A DNA stretch of 10,138 nt from Euperipatoides rowelli. Lineage: Eukaryota; Onychophora; Udeonychophora; Euonychophora; Peripatopsidae. This document shows, piece by piece, positions 1 through 7,745 of this stretch. Numbering within the stretch: the stretch's first letter is position 1; every line of letters begins with the position of its first letter. The stretch lies in NCBI GenBank assembly GCA_003024985.2, contig PXIH01S0000553.1, one strand, 5' to 3'. The position numbers were made by a program, and so were the translations under genes. Under the pieces are notes generated by a model, which was not told the DNA's origin, ran no database searches, and saw nothing but the letters and a program-made list of their open reading frames with translations.

Positions 1-95
1 ATGTGCAAAAAAATCATTAGATATTCATGTAAACCATTTAAAATTATTTTTTCTTCATTTTTAATCATAATTTAAAAAAACAAGAAAAAAAATGA

Positions 96-111
96 TTTTT
101 TTTTTTTTTTT
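96..111. repeat. poly(T) run, 16 nt
   Basis: Sixteen consecutive T residues directly precede the possible LINE fragment at 148-333. It could be a remnant A-tail of a minus-strand retroposed insert, or plain low complexity. Nothing here separates the two. Confidence 0.8.
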
Positions 112-147
112 GGTGGAGTGGTAGGATCCAAAAGTTCGGAAATGTGT

Positions 148-333
148 GGAGTGGAAAGGGTTAAGGATCTTTTGTATCATTGGGAAAAAGAGAAGACCTT
201 TAGTACTTATCAAAATATTTTCTTTGCCTCAGACTTTATGAATGAGAATTGACAACGTTATCAAGGATCCCTGAGATGTCATTTGTCAATTTTTTACATT
301 CAAGTCCAAAAACTTTATGATGGTAAGGATTGA
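148..333 (+). pseudogene. possible LINE ORF2 C-terminal fragment (degraded)
   Basis: Frame 1 is open here apart from one TGA at 250-252 and ends at TGA 331-333. It begins with 'VERVKDLLYHWEKEKTFSTY' and, after a short stretch, continues past the stop with 'QRYQGSLRCHL'. A 'kDLl...F..y...F.....f..YqqL...L' layout is known from the region downstream of the RT domain in L1/Tx1-like LINEs, where a Trp-like position precedes the 'QRYQ' block. That match is from memory of the family layout and rests on few residues. No catalytic motif survives. This would be a 5'-truncated remnant distinct from the LINE at 2935-7876. An alternative is a chance open stretch in AT-rich DNA. Confidence 0.3.
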
Positions 334-767
334 TAGATTTATATACTGTTTATCTTCGTTTGACATTTTCTTAATTTCAAGCCCAAAGTAATTTTGATAT
401 TACTTAAAATAGTCATTAAAGATTGACCGTTTTAACAATTTATAAAAAAGAGAAAATAATAACCTATTTTATAAAACTTTATTGTTTTGTAATGGAAGAT
501 TCGTTTAAGAGACTTTTTTGCTTTGATTATATTCTTATATAGATATTCTAGAAGTGACTTATGTTTTAATTCTTTAATAATGGAGTAATTTTATTTTTTT
601 TATTTGGACTTGTTTATTGCAATTCTGTATATAGCCTTCTGTAGCATTTGAATTGTATGAGCTAAATGTCTTATTCATTCTTTTTCTTTTTAATTTAATG
701 TTTTAAGTTTGAGTTTAGGGAGACTTACCCATATTATTCAACATATTGATTTGTGTAATTAAGTAGT
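334..767. other. non-coding, UTR-like AT-rich stretch
   Basis: All frames carry frequent stops. The base composition (T-rich, with ATTTTATTTTTTTTATTT-like runs) resembles a 3' untranslated region. It leads directly into the AATAAA and A-run at 768-797, so it may be the 3' UTR of a retroposed transcript, possibly the fragment at 148-333. Nothing else is recognised. Confidence 0.35.
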
Positions 768-797
768 AATAAAGTTTGAATCTTTAAAAAAAAAAAA
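768..797 (+). other. polyadenylation signal plus A12 tail (retroposed 3' end)
   Basis: AATAAA at 768-773 is followed after 12 nt by twelve A residues at 786-797. This spacing is that of a genuine cleavage and polyadenylation site. A genomic A-run at the cleavage point indicates a reverse-transcribed, inserted RNA (LINE copy or processed pseudogene) rather than a live gene end. No target-site duplication was identified with confidence. A chance A-run is the alternative. Confidence 0.5.
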
Positions 798-1847
798 GTA
801 TTTTCTTAACCAAATGGGGGTTCAATTAAAGTGTTAATAATTTCAAAGAAGAGCTAAATAATATATTATGATTTCCCACAATACAATATAGGACTTATTA
901 TTTATATGACATATAGGGAAAAGTTCAGAGAGAGCGTTTACATAATAACACACTAAAAACATAAGTTCAAATAGCAGGTAACTACAATACATAATATTAA
1001 AAAAAAAATCAATCAAAAATGTTTAATTTTGTTCAAAATATGAACAAACAGTAAAAATACTGTATGTCAATGAAAATGAAGCTAGACCATATAGAAATTA
1101 ACAATTCCTCTTACAATGGTAAAAGTTTTAATAGAAAGTGCCAGGTGACACGGTAGGCTGTCATTTGCAACCAAAATAGTAAGGTGAGAAAGAGAATTCC
1201 CATACAAATTTACACGATTTTACAAAAAATGGAATTTTATAAAACTATCAAAATGAACATAATGCTTGTTATAAAAGCGATTGTTTATCTCGAGTGAAAA
1301 TGGATTTAATTTTGAATATAAACTAGGCTATTTTTCTGAATAAAAGTTTTGTTTTTGATGCTTTTGAAATTAGAATGGTGCAATTTAGAAGTTTGAAAAA
1401 AAATACTTATGAAATTCAGTAAAAAATCTTGTTTCAGGGAACATATTACATGCCATCAATTGATTGAAAATATAATTTAAAAGATGTGTTAAAATTGAGT
1501 CAGATTATTGACGCTTATACAGTAAGTTTTAAAATGATAAAATCTTATGAATAATTGAAACCAATTTCAGAATTATTGTTGGATATTTTGCAAGTTTATA
1601 ATATGGAATTCAGTTTTGTCAAAATTACATTTTATTTGATTTTAATAATAACAAAGGGATTTATAAAATAACAAGGATGTAGCAAGATTACACAGCTGAT
1701 TTTAGAAAGAGAAGATATACTGTCCTGCAGTTTTAGAAATTAGCTCTGAATAAATAGTCCATCAAAGCTGATGGAACCATCCACTAAAAAAAGGTTGAAT
1801 GCAATGATTGTGATTTTAAAAAATTGGACACTGGACACATTGGCGAG
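798..1847. other. non-coding stretch with small inverted repeats
   Basis: No frame stays open for long and no known gene is recognised. Visible structure is limited to small stem-loops. TTTGTTCA (1028-1035) pairs with TGAACAAA (1041-1048). ACAGTA (1048-1053) pairs with TACTGT (1058-1063), so the two overlap at one base. TCCATCA (1758-1764) pairs with TGATGGA (1769-1775) across a 4-nt loop. These are within what AT-rich DNA produces by chance, although the last is a clean 7-bp stem. Confidence 0.5.
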
Positions 1848-1965
1848 GTGGTCTCTAATAACAGGTAATTTCTTTGAAAAATTGATTGGTGCAAAATAAT
1901 TGTGGTTGTTAAATGAAAGTGGTCTTTATTAATAGCAGGTATCTCTCAACACAGGTTTTACTGTA
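1848..1965 (-). mobile_element. possible end of a pogo/Tigger-like DNA transposon or MITE
   Basis: Two related direct repeats are visible: GTGGTCTCTAATAACAGGTA at 1848-1867, and GTGGTCTTTATTAATAGCAGGTA-like sequence at 1919-1941. A third, shorter ACAGGTTTTACTGTA (1951-1965) closes the segment. Read on the minus strand, it starts TACAGTAAAACCTGT and then repeats GACCAC blocks. This resembles the 5'-CAGTnnAACCT termini and subterminal repeats of pogo/Tigger-type elements as I remember them in invertebrate genomes. A TA at 1964-1965 fits a TA target duplication. The opposite terminus and any transposase were not found, so this would be a lone end or a very decayed MITE. Confidence 0.35.
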
Positions 1966-2654
1966 TTATCTGCCAGGTTATAACCAGCAAAAGGTTTTTG
2001 GCAAATCTGTTTTTTTTAATTTTTAGACACTCAGAATCTTGTCCAATTTTCACATTATATTTATACTATCTCTGACCCTATAAATGGCTTGTGTAAATAA
2101 TTCTTTAAAAGCACTATTGGGATAAGTTTATTCAATCAAATTTTAATTTGTTTAAAATGTTTCCAATTTTTATATCTTAAAAAGAAATTACATCTGAAAT
2201 ATTAAATTACAAGTTTTTGCACAATAATACAAAAAGCCTGATTGATTTAGAAATAAAGAATATGTAGGACTCATACCTTTTTTTAATTGTAGAATATAGC
2301 TATGATCCTTGTATTTTGGTTTCCAACAATAATGATAGTGACACAATAAAGTTTTCCCTGTACACAGTTAATGTTTCCTTAATATTTTAGTGCTGTTACA
2401 TTACTTCAAGATGTATGGTAATTACATTTTTGTGACATACAATATGACTGCAGCTCATTTCATTCAATTACAAACATAATATGATGTCTTAATGGTCTTC
2501 ATTGCTCTAAAAACATTTTGCCACATACGTACTTATAGTTTTTAAGAATTTTTCTCCTCCTTTCTTGTTTTGGTCATCCAATTGAACTTCAAATGCAATG
2601 ATAAATTTGTTTTGCATTGTTTAAAATGCACTGTACATATATGAAATTGGGGTC
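1966..2654. other. non-coding AT-rich stretch
   Basis: Frequent stops in all frames, scattered homopolymers (for example T8 near 2010) and no recognisable coding or RNA signal. It may include the decayed 5' flank or 5' UTR of the LINE, but no boundary can be drawn. Confidence 0.5.
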
Positions 2655-2764
2655 CTGGTGACATGCATCACCAGTCATTATAATGATACTGTAAATGATC
2701 AATTTTTCCAGTTAATTGGAAAAAAGTTAACTTTTGAAACTGCACCCTCACAGTTGAACTGTGA
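2655..2764. repeat. cluster of four short palindromes or hairpins
   Basis: Four inverted repeats are packed into 110 bp. CTGGTGA (2655-2661) pairs with TCACCAG (2668-2674). TTTTTCCA (2703-2710) pairs with TGGAAAAA (2717-2724). AAAAGTTAACTTTT (2722-2735) is a perfect 14-bp palindrome. TCACAGT (2748-2754) pairs with ACTGTGA (2758-2764) across a 3-nt loop. All are exact. They lie 170-280 bp upstream of the LINE ORF1 start, so they could be part of its 5' UTR. No function can be assigned. Confidence 0.6.
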
Positions 2765-3262
2765 TAATTTCAAATGATCTTATCCAACAATCTTTTAATT
2801 TTTTGATTGCCCTCTGGCATCTTGTGAACTTTTTTGGCTATTGAATAATTCCTTCCACTGCTTGGCCAGTGTGTAAGTAATATTTTATATACAACAGTGT
2901 GAAATTAATTAATAAATTAATAGTTATTATTAGTATGGCTACCCCTTCTATGTTTAATCATGGGCCTTCTAGAATCATGAACAACAATAATTCAAATAAT
3001 AATTTAACTGCAGAACAAGTTAAACTTTAGAAAGCATTGCTCTAGTGGAATTCTCAATTCCAATTTTTAGTGAAACTTAATACTATTGTGATGACAGCTA
3101 TCAACAATGATAAGATAGTTACATTAGACATTAAAGACATTCTGAAACAGCTATTCCATCACAATTTGATTAACTCAGTCTCATCCCTATATCAATTGAA
3201 TAATCATTATTTTATTTTATGGAATTTTCATCACCAGAAGATGCATCTTAAATTATTATAAA

Positions 3263-3330
3263 TAAAATACCTGAGAAGGTGTCTGACATCAGATGCAGTT
3301 TAAAATACCTGAGAAGACGTCTGACATCAG
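3263..3330 (+). repeat. 30-bp direct duplication inside ORF1
   Basis: The 30-bp unit TAAAATACCTGAGAAG(GT/AC)GTCTGACATCAG occurs at 3263-3292 and again at 3301-3330, 38 bp apart, differing at two adjacent positions. The first copy is in frame with ORF1 (IPEKVSDIR). The second marks the left edge of the inserted segment. It could be a tandem duplication or a long target-site duplication. Confidence 0.85.
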
Positions 3331-3332
3331 CT

Positions 3333-3424
3333 ACATTCAATCGATTAAGATTGTGCTTGTTTATCGTTTGAAAATTTGAAAATTTTCTAACGATTAACAA
3401 GCACCATCTTAATCAATTGAATGT
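3333..3424. repeat. 36-bp inverted repeat, 20-nt loop
   Basis: Left arm 3333-3368 (ACATTCAATCGATTAAGATT...) and right arm 3389-3424 match as reverse complements with 3 mismatches in 36. The 20-nt spacer 3369-3388 is itself partly palindromic (GAAAATTTGAAAATTTTC). Transcribed RNA would form a long hairpin. Confidence 0.9.
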
Positions 3425-3430
3425 AAAATA

Positions 3431-3462
3431 TGCCTTGATAAAGGCCTATACTAGGCAAAAAT
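3431..3462 (+). other. CTTGATAAAGGCC..TAGGC hairpin motif (Penelope/HHR-like, tentative)
   Basis: GCCTA (3444-3448) pairs with TAGGC (3452-3456) across a 3-nt loop, flanked by CTTGATAA and AAAAATCG. This resembles a decayed 'CCTGATGAAGGCC...GGCCGAAA' signature that recurs near the ends of retroelements in many animals. Penelope-like elements are known to carry hammerhead ribozymes with a CUGAUGA...GAAA core. Here both core boxes are altered and no cleavage stem was found, so function is not claimed. Confidence 0.2.
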
Positions 3463-3784
3463 CGATTGGAGTTAATGTATCACCTATTTAAAATCAATAA
3501 ATATATATTAAATTCATACAGTAACCCATTTATATAGAAGATTTTTCAATTAAATACCTGTTAATATCCTTAAAGAATACTTACCTGAACTTTTAGATCG
3601 ATGGGGATCTATCACTGTCTTTCAGCCAGCCACTTTTCTTCAGCCAGATGGACAGGCATGTGGTACGGGTCTAACAATTGTAATCTTTCAAAGAAAACCA
3701 GGTCAAAGTTTGATAGATTTGCCATATTTTATTAAAATAAAAAACATACGTGTCTATTTACACATTGTGGGTAGACAAAAAATC

Positions 3785-3880
3785 TGCTTCCATTGTGAGT
3801 CCATGGATCATCTGATTAAAGAATGTCCTCTGAAATTTTGTGGCAACTGCCACACTATCCACCCTTCTCAGCATACTTGT
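3785..3880 (+). other. tandem zinc knuckles of LINE ORF1
   Basis: Frame 2 encodes C-F-H-C-E-S-M-D-H-L-I-K-E-C, an exact CX2CX4HX4C retroviral-type knuckle. A second, non-canonical cluster follows four residues later: 'CGNCHTIHPSQHTC', CX2C with several possible His ligands. Such knuckles bind single-stranded nucleic acid. All ligands of the first knuckle are intact in this otherwise broken ORF. Confidence 0.85.
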
Positions 3881-4512
3881 AGACAGTCTCGCCTCAAGAG
3901 TGGGGGGCCATATCCAAGATTGGACATCCCTCCTGCATAAGATCGAGGAAGATGCAGTTTTGGAAACATTACCATTATCTATACCTATTTCAAGTGAAAC
4001 ATTGATTGAAGTTCAAGCCCAAAATAATGCATCAGTTAAACAACCTAAGCCTGAATCACTTATGCCACCCACCCTCATGATGACACATTCTCACTCTGGA
4101 CCAAATCCGATCAACATTTTCTCTGAATATGTGATTCTACAGAGTGGTCTTTCTTTTTTGCATTTTCTGATTGTGCTAATAGTGTCAGTTTTGATAACTC
4201 CAGTCGCCCACTATCAGTGGATGATCCAACCATAAAAAGTAACCAGAATTTAAATATTATCAAAACTGAGATGTCTGTATCATGTTAAAAAACCTCCAGG
4301 AAAGAGAAGTCAGCTGAGCCAATTATTCAACATTATAGATTGCACAGTAATATTAATGAACTAGTCCCCAATACAACTACAGTGATAGATAATAATCAGT
4401 TTCATGCACAATCAGATCTAACACAACAACAAGCTGATGCAATGGATTTCCAATTAATCCCAGGAATATTTTCACAATAAACCACCGGAGAATACTAATA
4501 ATAACAAGTAAC

Positions 4513-5145
4513 CTTACTATCATCTCCCTCAATTCTCAAGGATTGAATAGATATTCTAAAAGACAGTCTCTGCTACAATATATGCTTGACAAGGATGTTG
4601 ACTTGGCTGTTTATCAGGAAACGAAGATAGCATCTACAATTAACTCTCCTTGGTCTAGATGGGAACCTAATTAAACAGTTTTAGCTGCTTGTTACAACAA
4701 ATATGTGCAAGGTGTGGCGATCATTATCAAAACATCCTTATTGCATGCATACCGACAATTGTTTATCAAACACCTTGCCTTCTTGCAATAAAATGTAAAA
4801 TACATAGATCTTCCTTGCTGGTGATAAATTTATATGGACATCATAAGAAAATTATCCATGATGAACTTTTTGTTAAAATTGGATCTATTATCCTTAGCCA
4901 TCCTGACCATCTAATTATTTTAGGTGGCAATTTTAATCTGCAAAAATTGGAAACATTAAAATGAGGGGAAACCCTTTTTGGTGAATTAAACCTGAGAGGC
5001 TTGGCTATATCCCATAATATTAAAAATTCTTCTCTCGCCTGGATTGATTATTGATGTATCAAGCTTTGATTCCTGACTCTACACTTCAAATTTTCCCAAC
5101 ACACTTTTCTGATCATCTCATGTTATTGGCTACCATAAAATTGCC
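4513..5145 (+). other. APE-type endonuclease domain of ORF2 (inactive)
   Basis: Motifs appear in the expected order. 'ISLNSQGLNRYSKR' is the N-terminal Asn motif. 'VYQETK' has its Glu codon at 4618 and would be the metal ligand. Then come 'GVAIIIK' (after TAA 4672), 'SLLVINLYGHH' and 'LIILGGNFN' (Asn codon 4929). 'SRLD' is followed by TGA 5045, and 'HFSDHLML' has its His codon at 5114. The canonical GDFN reads GNFN here, so an active-site Asp is replaced by Asn. Frame shifts between motifs show that the domain is no longer made. Confidence 0.8.
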
Positions 5146-5789
5146 TTTACCCTTATTCACCAAACCCTAGATTCCAAGATACAAAATTCACATTCTGCAC
5201 CCAGCATTAAATTTTGATACTTATATAATAAACATTATTTATATGATTACTGCACCAGGGTTTTTAAGTCAGATTGATTTCTTACCTGTTTGGTCACACA
5301 TAAAATCAGACTTAATTATTTTTCTCCATCCAATTAGTTTGAACTTTAGCAATACACTAAGAGAGGATCTGACCTTCCTTAAAAATGCAGTTGCAAAATT
5401 TTAGTGGCTTACTTCTCTAACATTCATCTAATTTCTGGATGGAAGAGAAGGATAAATGAAATAGAAAACCATCAACTTAAGCTCATAAAATATCAGCTAG
5501 TAAGGGGAATCACTCTTAATCGGCAAGATATATCTTCACTTCTTACCACTAGGCTGTTTCGGTTTATTAAGCCCAAACAAAATATTAGTAATCTGAAAAA
5601 CAATGGGACTAGTATAACGGGAGAAGAAACGGCACAAAAGTTACTGGAATATTTTCAGAATCAATTTAGTGCAAGTGTATACACTTCCGACCAAATTATT
5701 GAAGGTTGTGGCACCTTTTCTCAGGATATTCCTTCTTCTAATAGTCCCCCTCTAGTAATTACTACAGACAGAGTATTTGCACATCTTTA

Positions 5790-6660
5790 AAAAATGAATA
5801 AAAAGTTACCACCGGGTCCCGGTGGCATCACAGCAAAACTTCTTCTAAAAATTTATTATCTTTGTTCCACTTTTGACTAATTTATTTAATATTTGGATTA
5901 ATAATAAACTAACCTCTCAGCTTCATATGCAAATAAATTTTATCTGCTTTGATAAATATCATCAAATCTCTACAGCTAATAATAGCTTTCCTCAATCCAC
6001 CAAATTAACTAATATTCGTCCAATCAATATTTAAAACATGATGCCAAACTATTTGCATTAATATTGCACACTTTCATTACTCCTACATTACAATCTATTA
6101 TCCACCCATTCAAGTTTGCCCTCCGTGGACGGTCTATCCACACTCCGCTATATCTACTCGAAGAAATTTTATTGCACTTTAAAGGTAATAAGAGAAATGC
6201 CCCTCCCCCTACACTCGTTATAGATATTAATAAAGCTTATGATAGTGTCAACCTTCGTCTCCAAAATAAAATTAAGCTTCAAGACCTTCAAATAATAATG
6301 GGTCATCTCTTCCAAAAGTGCTAGTTTAAAAATAGGAAACAAATTCTATGGAGGTTTTAAAATTAATTGGGGAATATCTCCGACTGCCCCGAGTGCCGCT
6401 CTTTTCGATCTCTATCTTAATGAACTACTAACTAGTATTGAGGATAACCTGACTGAAATTTATTTACCAAACATTTCTCATCCCATTAAACTTCTGGCTT
6501 ATGCCAATAATCTGGTTATTTTCTGTGATGATCAAGAGGAGATAGAGATTGCAATGAACATTATACAAGAGTTTACTGACTGTACTGGTACTAAAATAAA
6601 TAAAAAGAAATGTTCTATTATAAACATAGCTGATTTGACTTTAATACCTACATTTTGTAG
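5790..6660 (+). other. reverse transcriptase domain of ORF2 (inactive)
   Basis: RT blocks in order: 'KLPPGPGGITAKLLLK' (usual PPGPDG, Asp now Gly at 5821), 'TNLFNIWINNKL', and 'TNIRPINI' (the RPI motif, ending at TAA 6032). Then 'KHDAKLFALIL', 'FALRGRSIHTP' and motif A 'LVIDINKAYDSVN' (catalytic Asp codon 6223). Motif B reads 'GISPTAPSAALFDLYLNELL', unlike the common 'GCPLSP'. Motif C is 'LLAYANNLVIFCDD' with both YADD aspartates changed to Asn (codons 6506 and 6509). 'CTGTKINKKKC' corresponds to the 'SGLKIN..K' block. Even without frameshifts, polymerase activity would be lost. Confidence 0.85.
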
Positions 6661-7130
6661 TAAACCTCCAAAATCTTACTTAGAATTACCTTTTACTTTT
6701 TTTGGACATGTTGCTAGGAATCTGATCCAACAGAAGATTCTGAAGAGTTTGGAAGCCATTGTTAATTCAATAAAATCAGAGTTTATTTCAATCATTCTCA
6801 GGATCAAAATTATAAACTCATTATGTGTACCCAAATTGACCTATTATATACAACACATAAAATTTACGAAACAATTTCTGGCTGAATGCAAATCTATTTT
6901 TAATAGAATCATTTGGAAAGGGAGACTAAGCCTAATTGGCCATCACAGGTTCTATCCTCATTTTTCAAAATGGTGGATTGGGTTTAATTGAATTATAAAC
7001 TTGTGTTGATTGCATCCAAGCAAATGCCATAACTCATATTTGCAAATTTTTCCAGAGATTTAACATTACTATCGAGTTTCCTCCCACTTATACACCTCTG
7101 CCCATGGCTTTTAAAAAAACGAAGCTATAA
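6660..7130 (+). other. ORF2 thumb/connection region
   Basis: Frame 2 from 6299 to 6991 is the longest unbroken stretch of the element (about 230 codons). It includes 'FFGHVARNL', 'ILRIKIINSLCVPKLTYYI' and 'FNRIIWKGR'; the last is a known LINE motif (F..flW.G). The adjacent 'GGLGLI' block is in frame 3 at 6972, so a frameshift separates them. After it comes 'ANAITHICKFFQRFNITI', then stops near 7008 and 7128. Confidence 0.7.
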
Positions 7131-7328
7131 CTGTTGCAATTATTATTATTATTTACTAATAAACATCAACACAACAAATATCAGATATAATCTGTTTGAA
7201 ACCATCTTTATCCTAAAAATACTTCTAGCCCCCCATCCTACGGGGACACTTCTGCCTCAAGACCAATGTTGACACTTTCTTACCCCTTAATCTTGTGGAT
7301 AATGTAGCACTCTTCCCACAATGGGTGT
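7131..7328 (+). other. decayed ORF2 stretch with (ATT)5
   Basis: No frame is open for long. (ATT)5 at 7139-7153 is a short microsatellite. Spacing suggests this was coding sequence between the thumb region and the C-terminal finger, now unreadable. Confidence 0.5.
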
Positions 7329-7745
7329 TTGACTGAGAGATACAACTTTCATTTTTTGAATAATTGTTCAATTTGTCCCGACATTGAAGAAAGCGACCAT
7401 CTGTTTTCTAAATGCCCATATATGCTTCACACTCGGATGTGGATTGACAATCTCCTCCAGACTGATTTCAATAGATATTATATTTTACAAAATCTTATTT
7501 TGACCAATATTAATAATAGATATAAACTCAGAATTCTTATCATTTGTTTATTCACAATTTGGAAGAACATATGTTCGCGAATCTTCCAGGATATTCAGAT
7601 AACACCTGTTGCTTATAACAAGATAACACTAGAAAAATACTGGAAACATGATAATATGTATTTGGATAAAGAAGTGGCAATTAAATATTGGTCTTTCCCT
7701 TCACCTTATTGGAATGACCTTATTGCTACATTTAGCATTTTCTAA
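7329..7745 (+). other. ORF2 C-terminal zinc finger (zf-RVT type) and tail
   Basis: Frame 3 reads 'TERYNFHFLNNCSIC' then 'PDIEESDHLFSKC', giving C-X2-C-X7-H-X4-C (7365-7415) with a following Trp ('RMW'). Downstream is 'ICLFTIWKNICSRIF', matching the 'iW..RN..iF' pattern that follows zf-RVT in plant-type L1 elements. It ends 'PYWNDLIATFSIF' at TAA 7743-7745, probably the natural ORF2 stop. The stretch is open for about 138 codons and all metal ligands are kept. In LINEs this region contributes to RNA and target binding. Confidence 0.8.

Larger units (their letters stand above)
3301..3525. mobile_element. inserted or rearranged segment interrupting ORF1
   Basis: ORF1-like reading is lost after about 3300 and resumes by about 3530-3554. 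In between are the second copy of the 30-bp duplication, a 36-bp imperfect inverted repeat (3333-3424), a short GGCCTA/TAGGC hairpin motif and an AT-rich run containing AATAAATATATATTAAA. No coding sequence is evident. It may be a small non-autonomous element, or a local inverted duplication formed during insertion of the LINE. The right boundary is approximate. Confidence 0.5.
2935..4480 (+). pseudogene. LINE ORF1 (gag-like, zinc-knuckle protein), broken
   Basis: ORF1 proteins bind element RNA and form the retrotransposition particle. Reading starts at ATG 2935 (MATPSMFNHGPSRIMNNNN...) in frame 1. TAG stops lie at 3028 and 3043. It shifts to frame 3 near 3225 ('SPEDAS', TAA at 3249, then 'IPEKVSDIR'). 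About 225 bp of inserted or rearranged DNA follows (about 3301-3525). Frame 2 resumes near 3554 with 'KEYLPELLDRWGS' and 'DLPYFIKIKNIRVYLHIVGR', then the knuckles at 3785-3880. Sequence passes through frame 3 (about 3890-4160) and returns to frame 2 at 4166 ('SDCANSVSFDNSS'). One TAA at 4286 precedes the natural-looking end TAA at 4478-4480. Without the insert it would be about 440 codons. Confidence 0.8.
4438..7745 (+). pseudogene. LINE ORF2 (endonuclease / reverse transcriptase), broken
   Basis: ORF2 nicks the target and reverse-transcribes the element RNA in the nucleus. Its trace alternates as follows: frame 1 (4438-about 4800), frame 3 (about 4790-5056), frame 2 (5033-5404), frame 1 (5395-about 5850), frame 2 (5852-6034), frame 1 (6031-6324), frame 2 (6299-6991), frame 3 (about 6972-7130), an unreadable gap, then frame 3 (about 7329-7745). 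In-frame stops include TAA 4672, TGA 4962, TGA 5045, TAG 5168 and TAA 5788. Length is about 1,100 codons, normal for a LINE ORF2. Frame 1 is open upstream only to TGA 4435 and has no ATG before 4582, so it overlaps the ORF1 end (4480) by about 43 nt. Domains are listed separately. Confidence 0.88.

Noticed and set aside
167-180. ATCTTTTGT near 167 as the 5' target-site duplication partner of TATCTTTTGT after the LINE tail (7877)
   Set aside because: It would demand a 2.7-kb 5' UTR, and a nine-base AT-rich match over this distance is expected by chance.
3268-3330. CCTGAGAAG...TCTGACATCAGA repeats as hammerhead ribozymes or SINE motifs
   Set aside because: The first copy is in-frame ORF1 coding sequence (IPEKVSDIR), so the repeat is better explained as duplicated codons.
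4160-4235. Hydrophobic, membrane-like tail 'LSFLHFLIVLIVSVLI' in frame 3
   Set aside because: From 4166 the ORF1 reading continues in frame 2 ('SDCANSVSFDNSS') down to the stop at 4480, so the hydrophobic stretch is an out-of-frame artefact of a frameshift.
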